Below are positions 24,396-35,406 of a DNA stretch of 64,000 nucleotides, piece after piece. The notes under the pieces are model-generated. The model worked only from the letters and a program-made list of their open reading frames with translations. It did no database searches and was not told where the DNA came from. Made by a program: the position numbers and the translations under genes. Source of the stretch: Apostichopus japonicus (Eukaryota; Echinodermata; Holothuroidea; Aspidochirotida; Stichopodidae); NCBI RefSeq assembly GCF_037975245.1, contig NC_092579.1, forward strand, positions 7,904,001 through 7,968,000, read 5' to 3'. Numbering within the stretch: position 1 is the stretch's first letter; each line of letters begins with the position of its first letter.

Positions 24396-24400
24396 TCTGA
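24396..24400 (-). promoter_or_regulatory. 3' splice site of MOSMO 5'-UTR intron
   Basis: Reading the minus strand, CTTCTTTGTTATTTTCAG precedes ATGCATCACC. The pyrimidine-rich tract and CAG make a good acceptor 50 nt before the start codon, implying a leader intron. Confidence 0.6.
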
Positions 24401-25384
24401 AAATAACAAAGAAGAGCAACTGTACTTAACTTGTTCTGCATCCTAATGAGCACTTTCACTCAACCATCTCAACTTGAATTGTATTCTCAATTACTTAACA
24501 AAGTTACTTCTTTAAACGTTTCTTCTATCAAACATTCTTAAGAAACAAATGTTAGGTCACTAATTAGTGAAGAAACTAAGTATTCTGACAATTATGTACA
24601 GTATGTATGTTTTTTCAATTTTTATTTATTAAAGGGTGTGAAGGCTCGTGCAGAAAAGAACGTCTAATGCCGGTAATCTGACCTAGTTTCGAAAGAGGTG
24701 TAACAGAAGTGTTAGACACCACCATCGATCCCAGAAAATACACACACAGCTTGCTATACCGTCGGTAATTAGACACTAGTGTACAGTCAATACATACAGC
24801 TACCGTCAATACCCACAAAACAGTGTACATAGCAGCGTGGACATCTCAGGTCTAGATAAAAGATAACAAAGTATCACGTTTCATTACTGTCTGCATTTTG
24901 TAAAGACAAGCAGAAAGCTTCACTAGCAAGCAACGGTAAGTTTACTTTTTTCAGAGCGCGGCATGCGGTTTGGGGCGAGTCTTCAATGCCTTTAATGATA
25001 AATCTATTTGTTGCTCTCATACAAAAACAAACTTCATCTGATGACAGAAAGCAGATACGACTGGAACTAGATAAAAACAGAGAACCACAGTAAATTAAAT
25101 ATTAAGCCAGGCACAGTTCAGGATCTTTTTGAAATTGAAGTACTTACTAGTTATCTATGATCAGAAGATCAGTAGAATAGGCTATACTGTTGGCAAGTCT
25201 TCAATACAATAAAAGTGCATTATGAAAATCAAAGCATACCTATATTTCCACCCACACACAGGAATATTTATTGGTATCTAGTTCTGATACTGCTTATTTT
25301 CTGCTTGCAATGTACTGTGTAACCATCACCTTTTGATTCATACAAGTCCCAATCTCCACATGCTATGTTTTGTGATGTGTTTGT
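24401..25384. other. MOSMO upstream region
   Basis: No coding similarity is visible. The MOSMO leader exon and promoter should lie here or further right, but I cannot place them. The 71-aa minus-strand frame at 24615-24830 does not resemble any protein I recognise. Confidence 0.35.
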
Positions 25385-25487
25385 TAGTGCTGATAGTCGT
25401 AATCGAATAATTGCCAGTAGACGCGATGACACTTTGGAAGTTCAATTATGATCGCCCTCAAAACCTAAGAGTCCACTATCAGCACTA
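25385..25487. mobile_element. Tiny hAT-type MITE, 103 bp, perfect 8-bp TSD
   Basis: Ends TAGTGCTGATAGT and ACTATCAGCACTA are perfect 13-bp inverted repeats. They are flanked by identical GTGTTTGT at 25377-25384 and 25488-25495. Length, TIR and 8-bp duplication fit a miniature hAT-type element. Confidence 0.85.
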
Positions 25488-26529
25488 GTGTTTGTGGAAT
25501 GAAACACCTGTTTCTAACCCTCTACATTAAATGTAAATGGTAGTTACTCGACGCCAACCATCACTCCACGTCACAGGCCTAAGTTAGGCTAGGCTTATTC
25601 TAACAATTACATTAATACAAGCTATTGCAGTTACATTAATGTTACATATTGACCATGCACTTGCATACACACCTTTTTTGTTAGTCTTGTTTGGATTCAT
25701 TCAACAGTCACATGTGGTCTCTTCAGACATTACCTAAGTTAACACAACCCCTGTAACGTTTGCCAGTTTAAGGGCCTTAGGCTACATAGCCTAACTCAGT
25801 CCAACTTCTCCTTTTTAGATCTACCTGCTACATTGCTAGTAGTACATTAGTAGTACTACCACATGTTACTTAGGTTAGTCCTGTCCTAACTTCTTACTGT
25901 TACTTAGATTTTAGGGCTACAGTAGCCTAACAATACATGTTACTAAGGACTAATTTTACCCGAGAGGCAAAAATTGGCCACGCACATTTACAATTTTCAT
26001 TACAGTCCGTCTTCATCGGCATTGTGTAGAAGACAGGGATTGATCCGAATACAGGTACAGTTTGAAAATATTCTCCTGTTGTTGATATTTAGTCCCAGGG
26101 GCCTACTTCAATCAAATATAAATATAATGACAGACGAACAGGTTGTTCGTTATGTAACCAGCTGAGACGTCAGCTGCAGTAGTGTGGCAATACATATGAT
26201 GTCAGCAACTATGAGACGCCATTTGTAAAGAAATTACCAATATGTGTATGTCATTTATGATACACACTCGCAATACATATGCAGTCGCGATGTTGGACAA
26301 ACGCAATTCAAGTTTAACCCAAATCTCAAAGGATTGTTTTTCATTGGAGGAAGAGCATAAATCTTACAATAAAATAGAGCGAAGTACAAAATACGAAAAC
26401 CTACATGTGGCAACAGAAATATAGAACAAATAAAGAGTATCAAAAGTTCAGAAAGATATAAAAACTTCCAAAGAATGAAAAAAAAGACCACTGAAAATTG
26501 CATAAAAAAGACAAATGAGGCACATTTTG

Positions 26530-28470
26530 AAGAATAAAATCTGCACAGTTAGTTTTGAGACATGTAAGAGAATGGGAGTTTTGGATTTCGTGTGGGAGAC
26601 TGTTACTGGCTCTAATTATTTTACTGGAGGAATCCTTGTGGACCCTTTCTATCATAGATATTTAATTTGGTGGAAGAGCGGGCCCAAATACCATTGTGGG
26701 GATATTTCTCTGGTTGCGTGGTAAATATATTAACCAGATATTTTGGAGCAAGTCTATGAACAATCTCCCACTTCTTGGACATTGATATTAAACCGCTAGT
26801 TAATACTCATCAATTTGAGCTCACCAAGCAGGTCTTTGGCATGGCTCCGCGATGGACTATCTAGTATAATACTCTAACAACGATTTTGAAGGTGCTGAAT
26901 GTAGGTTTTGGGGAGGATACACCAAACTGGCGAGCAATAGTCAATATGAGGTAAAATAAGAGTATTTTACAAATATTTTCCGAGCATCATGCATAAGGGA
27001 CGGCTAAAGGGAGAGACTCTTTTGATAACAACAATTTTAATTTTCAATATTTGCCCTGAATTTAAATTTGTCATGCAACTACCACACCATAATATATAAG
27101 CAGGCAGTTGTTATTCCATAACAACTCCCTGGTAGAAGTAGACGTTCGGACCTGTTCAATAGGATCATTGGTAACTGACAGGGACATATTACCCCTTGAA
27201 GGGTATGTTTTTTTTTTCTTTTACCACAAAATATAGTAAGTTTATATATACCTATGTTAACTTTACTAAGTTTATTCGCTATAAGCCAGAATTACTTTAA
27301 AGGGTGGGTTTCACAACACTGAAGTCGTTATAGATCCAAGATAAAATACAGTGTCAGTAGCATACTCATTTTAACTTCAGAATTCCAAGACAGGATTGCA
27401 GACCATTTACATAAATCATACATAGGAGGAGCCCCAAGGATAGAGCTCCCTCGGGAACACCGGCTCTAATGGGACGGAAGTCAGACTTAACACCATTTAC
27501 TTCAAAGGTTTGTAGTCTGCAAGAGAACCATTCGTTTTCAACGCCACATTTCCCAAAACTAATGAGGTCTAGGGCAACCATACTGGTTTAAGTCATTATA
27601 GACATACTCTGCCAAGAAAAGAAGTCTATAGTTTGAGTTGAATAACTCTTTCCTAAGCCAGATTGGGAGTTATTCAACAGATGATTAACTTAGACGACGC
27701 CTTTGGTCAGTTGGGAATGAACAATTCGCTCCATGATTTTGAACAGAACTGGCAAAATGGAAATTGTACCCATGCAGGTTCCCAGGCTCAGCTCTATACT
27801 ACCTGTTTTATAGATGGCAGTCACTTTACCAATTGTCCATTCAAAATTGGAAATGTAGCAGTTCTGAGGGGAAAGGTTCACAAGATGTCATTTAGGCTGT
27901 CAGCAATTTCAGGGGCACACAATTTAACAAGTGCGGATGCAGTGGCGGAGCTAGGGGTATTGGTCAGAGGGGGCGAGAATGGTCTGTAGGGGCGCTTTCG
28001 ACACTATCCAAGCGGAGCGCCACCACGAGTTGGCGCGGAGCGTACAGAATTGTTTTGAGTAAGATACTCCCTAGATCGCCAGAAATGACCCTTTCCGGGC
28101 CTTGCTAATTTGCAGATAATGTGACAAATGTCAATAGGTAGATGAGAGCACAATAAAAAATGCAATAATCGCGAATAAGTAAAAATTGGAAAAAGCTGAA
28201 AAGGGCGCCAGCAGTCCATTTGAGTCCGTCAGGGGGGGGGGGGCATCCGCCCCTGACTGTATGGACGCTCCGCCACTGTGTGGATGGAATATTATCAAGG
28301 CCAGTTGCTTTGTTGCCTGGTAATGCATTCAAAAGCTGTGCCACATTACTTACACAGATGGAATGCCTTGGTCTTGATTTTTTTAATAGATCGTAACACT
28401 TAATGCAGTCGCAACGGAGGTATAGCGCATAATACTTCAAATGATGTAATTTGCATGTCACTATTATCGT
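26530..28470 (-). mobile_element. Decayed non-LTR retrotransposon (LINE) reverse transcriptase remnant
   Basis: On the minus strand, from high to low coordinates, the fragments follow the order of a LINE ORF2 3' half. They are PGNKATGLDNIPS (about 28320), ALVKLCAPEIADSL after a MITE insertion, WTIGKVTAIYKTG and ISILPVLFKIMERIVHSQL (27690-27880), AGVPEGALSLGLLLCMIYVN (about 27450; the catalytic-region consensus is GVPQGS..GPLLF..Y.ND), YYSPVW and AKDLLGELKL (about 26820-26960), and SNSLPHEIQNSHSLTCLKTN (about 26590). Frames change several times and there are many stops. The architecture fits the CR1/L2/Jockey-like group; the clade is not certain. It cannot make a working protein. Confidence 0.85.
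27940..28278. mobile_element. hAT-type MITE nested in the LINE, 339 bp
   Basis: The ends are CAGTGGCGGAGC and its reverse complement GCTCCGCCACTG. The flanking octamers TGCGGATG (27932-27939) and TGTGGATG (28279-28286) differ at one base. Removing the element and one octamer rejoins the LINE reading ...LDNIPS-ALVKLC..., which supports the boundaries. The interior includes AAGCGGAGCGCCACC...GTTGGCGCGGAGCGTAC, a module also found in the element at 41434-42323. Confidence 0.85.
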
Positions 28471-29353
28471 TAAGTGTTAGTCTTAATAGCAGGACGGGCA
28501 TACCGGTTGGGTAAGCAGGTAGTGCCTAAGAGCCCAGCGCATTATCGAGGGCCCACTCAACTCGGCATATATCCTCTTTAATTCCAAGAAGGCTTTTGTA
28601 CGAGCATTGATCCACTATTCTAACTATACGTGAGCCTCGTGCATGAGTAAACTGCAATAAACAAATATGCGAATATGCAAGGTATTACAGTCTCAGTTTT
28701 TCGTTCAAGCATGCCCATTACCATTCAATAATGTTTTTTTTTCTGTTCAGTTCATGGTATTTACGTGTTCAATCCGCCCGACTGACTTTTCATTAGAGTT
28801 AGAAACTTATAATTATAGCATTGGGCCTCATACACGAAAGATATGGGCTAAGTCCTGACTAAACTGATTATTTGTATAAGGACGGATTTGAGGCCACCCC
28901 TCTTGTTATTGTTGGCTATATGCGGCTGACGGTGATTCGTAATCATCCGATGAACAGATTATCGTCGTTAATCCTCACCTGCCTAAAGGGGGGTTGGATA
29001 TTATAAGGTAGATGGACACTATGGATTTAATCGATCCCTCATCTGTCAACTCGAATACGTCTTAATTTTTTTTTTTTTTTTTTTGTAAAGACTACAAAAT
29101 CCAAAATTTTGGAACTTTGCGAAATGTATTCATAAAGATCATCAATTGAAGAAGAGTTGATATCTACAATTAAAAGAAAGTATATTGTTAAAGATATAGC
29201 AATATTTAATACTGCAGCATTCTGCCCCCAAAATTGAATGGTATTCGTCTGTGCTTGACCAGTTAATTGCAATTAAAAGAATATTATACCCGATCATGAT
29301 TTTCTTATTATTATTTTAGGTATAGAACTGTTACAATGTTGTATATCGAGTTA
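28471..29353. other. Gene-free stretch
   Basis: No coding similarity or complete transposon is recognisable. There is a poly-T tract at 29066-29084. Confidence 0.35.
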
Positions 29354-29574
29354 TTACGGTGGCTTAATAGCGACATAGAACAGACAAAATGAGATAAAAA
29401 GCCACACGTTTGAAATATAAAGTTACAATTTTGAGATGAAAAGTCACAATTTTGAGATAAGAAGTCAAAAGTTTGAGATAAAAAGTCAACATTTTGAGAT
29501 AAAAAGTCAAACTTTTTAGATTTGGGGACACTTATTATTATTTTGTTCCCTATGTCCTTATTAAGCCACCGTAA
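29354..29574. mobile_element. MITE with about 25-bp TIRs and internal 21-bp repeats
   Basis: Left TTACGGTGGCTTAATAGCGA and right (reverse complement) TTACGGTGGCTTAATAAGGA run into CATAG, giving an almost perfect terminal inverted repeat. Identical GTTA flanks at 29350-29353 and 29575-29578 may be the target duplication. Inside are five to six copies of AAAAGTCAAAATTTTGAGAT, period about 21 bp; the peptide repeat FDFLSQN on the minus strand is a by-product. Sibling of 22962-23066. Confidence 0.8.
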
Positions 29575-30309
29575 GTTATGACTCAAGTCACAAAATGTCA
29601 AATGTTAAAAGTGAAAAGACCCATCCGAAGATGTTCATCAACTATTTCCACATAGAGACAATACAGTGACTAATTGAATCAGGAAATCACCTATACAATT
29701 CGAAATCTATACTCGGCCTTAATACATGATAACTCTAACAAATTTGAAAACAAGATTTATTTCAACCTAAACAAAGTTATGTTGGGAACAGATTGTTTAA
29801 CATTCCAATATATGTTACAAAGTGATTGGCGATCCCTATTGCAAGGTCCGTATTGCGCATGATCGGTCCTGACATGATTGTTGTTGCCTGTTACTCTTTG
29901 GAACCTAACATTTTGGTACACGGTAAGTAGTTTCAAGTTTATTTGTACCATCATCATTAATCTATATTATATAACATGATTATTATTAAATTAATATACT
30001 TATATATAATAAATTATATGCAATAATCAGTATATATATATATACATATGATGGGTATAGAGGAGTCAGAATAAGCAAAGCTTTTCGAGTATGACTCCTT
30101 ACAATAAAGAAAGGAAAAGAAATAAAGAAAGTAATTAGCAATGTGCTAATACAAAAGAAAAACAGCAACATTTAAGATTGGTCTAAATATGCATATAATT
30201 ATATGTAATATGTAGTCGACATCCATTTTTTTCTTAACCTATTTTTAAAAGTATAAAAGTATTATTATTATTATAAAAGTATTTACTCCATTGTAATATT
30301 TTCACTCGA
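29575..30309. other. AT-rich stretch upstream of the channel exon
   Basis: Very AT-rich, with a TA microsatellite near 30030-30045. I looked here for the first pore of the K2P channel (a TIGYG-like motif) and did not find it. Confidence 0.35.
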
Positions 30310-30732
30310 ATGTGGGAATCGCGGATCATCCTTCAGAAACAACCGAGTTACTTGGCAAGCGTTTTAGAAGAAGACGATAATGGGAACGTCCCTTTCGAAT
30401 TCGTTGTCATTATTCTTTTTATAGTGAGTTACATGTGCATTGGTGCTTTAAGTTTTTCGCTCTCTGAAGGATGGAGTTACCTAGAAGCGTTTTATTTCAC
30501 ATTTATCACTCTGACTACGATTGGATTCGGCGACTTTTATCCCATAAAACATATCGAGAATAACTCTCTTTTTCCTTGTATGATATACACACTGGTAGGT
30601 CTCTGCTGTTTGTCAATGTGTATCACCTTGTTACAGGCCAGGTTTATTAAACTTGTTACAAATATCAAATCCAATGCATTGTCAATAACAAAGTTTAGCA
30701 CCGAAAGAGAAGCCGGTACAAATTCATCATAG
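30310..30732 (+). CDS. Two-pore-domain potassium channel, C-terminal (TM3-P2-TM4) exon
   Basis: The 140-residue frame holds one transmembrane helix (about residues 31-51, VVIILFIVSYMCIGALSF), a re-entrant pore with FYFTFITLTTIGFGDFYP (about 61-78), and a last helix (about 92-111, YTLVGLCCLSMCITLLQ). TTIGFGD is the second-pore selectivity filter of K2P (KCNK/TWK) leak channels, whose usual order is TM1-P1-TM2-TM3-P2-TM4. Only the second half is here, so this is either the terminal exon of a gene whose earlier exons lie beyond an intron, or an isolated fragment. A possible 3' splice site, CATCCTTCAG, lies inside the frame at 30327-30336, so the true exon may start at 30337 in the same frame. 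The pyrimidine tract is weak. The earlier exons were not found within several kilobases upstream. The C-terminal tail is short (about 28 aa). Confidence 0.75.
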   Translation: MWESRIILQKQPSYLASVLEEDDNGNVPFEFVVIILFIVSYMCIGALSFSLSEGWSYLEAFYFTFITLTTIGFGDFYPIKHIENNSLFPCMIYTLVGLCCLSMCITLLQARFIKLVTNIKSNALSITKFSTEREAGTNSS

Positions 30733-32087
30733 TTCATGGTGTCGAGGTAGGAATCTTTTACAGTTGATACAGACTGGCGTTTGAATGGTTAACTTTGATT
30801 CAGAGACTGAGTACGTATAGTTCTGGTGGACTACTGTCAGCATGGAAGTATCACCTAGTTACCGGTTCATCAAGGTTGCGTATTTTGTTATATGTAGGCT
30901 TATGTATTTACGCCAAGTTCTCCATGAAGGATTTACTTGAGAAACTATATCTACCTTTATATAGCTATATGTATAATTATATATACTATATATAACTATG
31001 TCTATGACTCTAACTATATAACTTTATTTAACTAACTATACACATATATAACTATATATAGTTACATATAAATATATATATATATATATATAACTATATA
31101 TATATAATAAAGTTATAATTATGATGTGTGTGTGTGTATAACTATAACAAAAAGAGCGACCTTTATATACATATTCGTAATTATTTATGAGTATACGTGG
31201 AGTTAGAATAAAATAGCACCACATTTAAGCCACAGACAGCTCATTCAGTCAGACATCTCATTTAATCCCTAAAGTATAGTTTCTTTCTTTTGGTATAGTT
31301 ATTTGCATATATATACCAATAGTTTAATACCAACACACAGAGATGCAGAAGGTAATAAAAGCAACATATTATGTAGCCTGCGTTGACCTATAGTTCCTCT
31401 TCATTACTTCCAGTGACGTCATCCCAACCTTTGCACCCAAAGGTCCCGATTGCAATTAGCTTACTAGGAGAAAGGAAGGGGAGAGGGAGGGGTGGGATGC
31501 CAGTGTCTTGCACCGAGAGTTATATCTTACACTTTACTGACATGACCTTTTCAATTTGAATGCAAATCAAGTTACTTCAATCTTAGCAGAATGCAAAGGA
31601 AAGATAGAGACAATAATACGCATTGAAGAACCTGAGGCAAACTAATGATAGTCTAGAGGTCTAAAAAACAAGGAGGAGGAGGAGAAAATATATGAGATAA
31701 TTAGGCGGATATTAAATAATTAATAAACAACCACGGGTGCCTATTGTGCTGAGTTTTCGTCGTACAGCCGGGCGGTGTCTGTTCACTATATGACGTAACA
31801 CGATCCTTTTATCTCAAAATCGTCAATTGAGAGACTGGCCAAGGAAAATAAAAACATCGTTTTACGAAAAGACACTGTCACCCGTCCAGAACAGGACCAC
31901 TAGTAGACCGTGGGGCATAAGGCAAAAATCCCTTTAGTTTTTGAGTTCCGTAGTCCACCTCTGGGGGCAACATCATTTCTTAATAAAAGTGTTGCTTAGA
32001 ACACCCTAAAATAAAATTCACTTTGTTTCACCAAAATTTCGCGGACGTAAAAGGAGAAAATGGCGGTAAAAGAATACTGGAAATAAA
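30733..32087. other. Gene-free stretch with TATA-type low complexity
   Basis: Between the channel exon and the fucosyltransferase pseudogene the sequence is AT-rich, with ATATAACTATATATA-like repeats at 30950-31140 and a (TG)n run near 31123-31138. No gene is seen. Confidence 0.4.
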
Positions 32088-33033
32088 CCACAATCGGCAC
32101 CAGCTCGAAATCAGCCAAAGCCTGCCAAAATTTCTCGGTGATGTATTCTGAGCAACCACTGTCTTCAAAGGAATCTAAAATTTGTATGTTTGAAGCAATG
32201 CTGTTGCACTACTGCCACGAGGTAAATGTTCCTTTGTACCACAAGCTCCGTACATATCAATTGGGATTAATCTGGCAAGATCATGGACAAAAGTTGTTCT
32301 GTTCCAAGCGTTTGGATTACAGTGACTGCTTATCCAAGCGACCATTTTCTTCGATTGTGATTTCGAAGTAATATTGACCTTTTTCATGATTACTCCCTCC
32401 TTGAATGGAATGTACTCCCCAAACGGAGCTACGACTTCAGATTTAGAATAGTAAGTGAATGACATGTTGAATTTATATCCATTGAATCCCAAAGGGCGTG
32501 CCGATCCCCTTCCCCCTGCTCTCAGAGCTCTCATCAGTGCTATAAACCCACACTTGATGAGCCTTGCGGACAGCCATAGCTCTCTCCCAGGTAGAGCTGT
32601 TTACACCAGCAGCAAAGATGACCACATCTGCATCTTTGATAGCACTTGCATCTGCTATGGATGCAATAAAAGTTATTCTTTTATCTGTATGCGGACATTC
32701 GAAGGTTCGCGGAAACCATCCCTTGAGAGATGCCCAATAAGGATTACAAAAAAATACGTCGGCAATTAAAGTATCATTAATTACCCTTTGATAAGGAACT
32801 ACTCTGTTTTGAGTATATGAAAGATTCCATGAACTTTCATTTTGCACATGTTGCAGTGTTTTGCTATATGCATCCCACGGTCGTAATTCAAAGACGGTAA
32901 AGTTAGCGGTGCCTTTTCTTTTCGGATATTGTTCAACTCTCAAGGTACGAATTCCACAGGTTAGTAATATTGCAATGACAGTCATTACGACGAGTAAAAC
33001 ATTGAGGCACTTCCTTTCTGTTCCGATAGCCAT
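32088..33033 (-). pseudogene. GT10 alpha-1,3-fucosyltransferase pseudogene
   Basis: The minus-strand copy starts at MAIGTERK (33033), with an N-terminal membrane anchor CLNVLLVVMTVIAILL and a divergent stem. It then becomes almost identical to the intact gene at 36428-37897 over RTFECPHTDKRITFIA, AAGVNSSTWERAMAVRKAHQ and FGEYIPF. It is broken by a frameshift near 32490-32505 (the frame ends at a stop after GIQWI while PLGFNGYKFNMSF continues in another frame). Further breaks are a TAG stop where the intact gene has Tyr in YKFYIAF (near 32175) and a one-base deletion just after it. Similarity stops after the codons for LVPIVV, at about 32088. The last roughly 150 codons, including much of the donor-binding domain, are absent. 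An in-frame Met at 33126 is a possible alternative start. GT10 enzymes transfer fucose from GDP-fucose in the Golgi; this copy should be inactive. Confidence 0.9.
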
Positions 33034-34689
33034 ACTGATGTTTAACGTGTATATCTCGTACATATGTTCACACCAAGCGTACTCATCCACGGAATATAGA
33101 ATGATCGATACCACTTGCGCCTTCAAGAAATGCCGGTTAATCTACACAACATGTGCATCCACCGAAGATAAACTATATAGGTGTTACAAGAGCCTCCACC
33201 AAAGATTAAAAGTTAAAAACAGTGAGTAGGACTGTGTATATAGTTATCTCATTCTCGGACCATCCTGGTTAAAGTTTAAAGTTAAAAATGTAATCTTCTT
33301 CTATTCTGATATGGAAGGCCTTGTTGGTCACATATTTGGTGCCTCCGTGACTGAATACAGTAACAAACTCAAGTTAAAAGTGCTACCTTTGTATACTATT
33401 TCGATAATATTTTACATCTGTTATCGGTGCATATTTCTTATCAAGTGGTTTGATCTCACCTCTTAAACTACAGCTCACATGCATGGTCAAGTACTTAGAC
33501 ACCAATGTAAAAGATAGAACGGAGGGAAACTGCTGATTTTTTTGCGAAAATATTGATGCGGTCATACTATCTATTGGTACGGTTTGGCAAGGATTAAGGA
33601 GAAGGAAGAACATACTTTTTTTTTGTATTAACAAGGTGTCACATGAGGTTAGACGAAGGTGTCTATCTATAACCCGCAGGTCATATTTATATTGTATATA
33701 TTTTTTGTAACGATAAAATTTATTAAGGGCCCGTTGCTGTCAACTTTGAACCGAGATAAAAGATATCTTATGGATAAGTTAAGTAATATAGCGGGGAATA
33801 TTGCAAAATATTTTTCAAAAGGGTTGTTTGTTGGTGAAGAACATTACTTAAGTCTACGAACATAAATAAGATCGCTGCAGGAGGATGGGCCTACGGATAT
33901 TTTCTATCTTGAATGTAATTAATTCAATCTCTTTGTCTTAAATGACGGTGCATAGATTGTGCACTAATAAGGACTGTAAGATTTGAGAGACACCAGTTGA
34001 GGTATTTTACATACCCGTTAAATTATTCAATAAATGAAGTTAAAATACTTCTCCCCCCCCCCCCCCAAGAAAAAGTATTCACATGTTTCAATATCAAGTT
34101 CGTGGTAAAATTTTATCGTAACTCAACTTAATTGTCAATTCGACAAATATCGTATTTTTTTTACTTGTTATCAAGTTACGTGTAACCAGCAACATTTTCG
34201 TAATTGTGAGACCCTGCTCATTCGAGTGTCAATTCAGATCTAACAAGCCGGTACAATTGGTGACATCTTGTCATAGAAAGCTCTAGTGAGATTATTAAAG
34301 TTATGGAATACATACAGGTAATTGGTGGAAATGACCACATATCTACAATAATTACTATTAATTAGCAAATCGATCCAAAGAACCAATCACAAGTGAACAC
34401 GAACACTTTCCAATGAGCTCTGCCTATATGAGTGCCGAACATCTGCGCCTATAGAAATAAATATTAATTGCCTGAAATGTCATTATTCTGTCATGTTATA
34501 ATTTCTCAACGTATACAACGAGTGTGAGACACAGGAGTGTAAATGTATTCCAGGATGCATAAAATTCATATGGGGACTCCAGGCTACATAGCTATAAGGG
34601 ACTGAGAGGAGTTCACACAGTAAATTGCATATATACATTCGTTATTACGACTGTATGCCAGCTGGAAATTGCAGGTAAACCGCTATATC

Positions 34690-34985
34690 TTCATGCAGTT
34701 TTATGTGGAAGCATGTAGGTCCTCACTATTCGTACACATATACAAGATAGTGCACGTGTGTATCGGGAAGCATGCCTGCTTGTATTTAACCATGTAAGAT
34801 CACATGGACTGTGTGGACTTCCACACAGAACAACGCTTTAGGGATGTAGGCCTTACTATACGTGCACATACCAGATATAGTGTGTATCGGGAAGCATGCT
34901 TGCTTGTGTATAACTATGTCATTACTTTATATCATGGAGTATGTGGACTTCCACACAGATCAAAGCTATAGGGAAATCAACTGGA
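34690..34985. repeat. Two-unit tandem repeat, about 120-130 bp
   Basis: GTGTGTATCGGGAAGCATGC at about 34757 recurs near 34881 as GTGTGTATCGGGAAGCATGC. Matching surroundings are CTTGCTTGTRTWTAACTATGT, TGTGGACTTCCACACAGA and a preceding TAGGYCYTYACTAT. Diverged partial units extend on both sides. The origin is unknown. Confidence 0.7.
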
Positions 34986-35358
34986 AGCTTCAGGACATAT
35001 CAAGTAAAGGAGACATGTATGTCACAAACCATAACTTTTAGGGAAGAAGTGTACGAATCTTCAGCATATAATTTCAAATAGTGAATGTGGGCTTGTAGTG
35101 TATAGGTCATCACTATAGAGATGACGTATCTGGTAGAGTCCGTCACTACACTGTTATGTCCTGTAGTATACAGGTTAGCGTCTTATCTGTAATTCCATCT
35201 TTCTTTTGCAAACACAGGTCAGTAATTTTGGTTCTTAATATATCATATTTTGTCAATCTGATTGATATTTTGTGAAGAATTCGCCAATTCCCTATTCAAT
35301 TTTTCTGACTAGTGAATATTAAAATATATATCTCGTCCCCACACTAAGGATACATATA

Positions 35359-35359
35359 G

Positions 35360-35403
<44 letters not shown>
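35359..35403. repeat. (TA)n microsatellite
   Basis: About 22 uninterrupted TA dinucleotides, followed by a shorter TA run at 35418-35430. Confidence 0.95.

Positions 35404-35406
<3 letters not shown>

Noticed and set aside
27663..27989. 108-aa plus-strand frame
   Set aside because: Antisense to the LINE reverse-transcriptase remnant on the minus strand, which has recognisable motifs.
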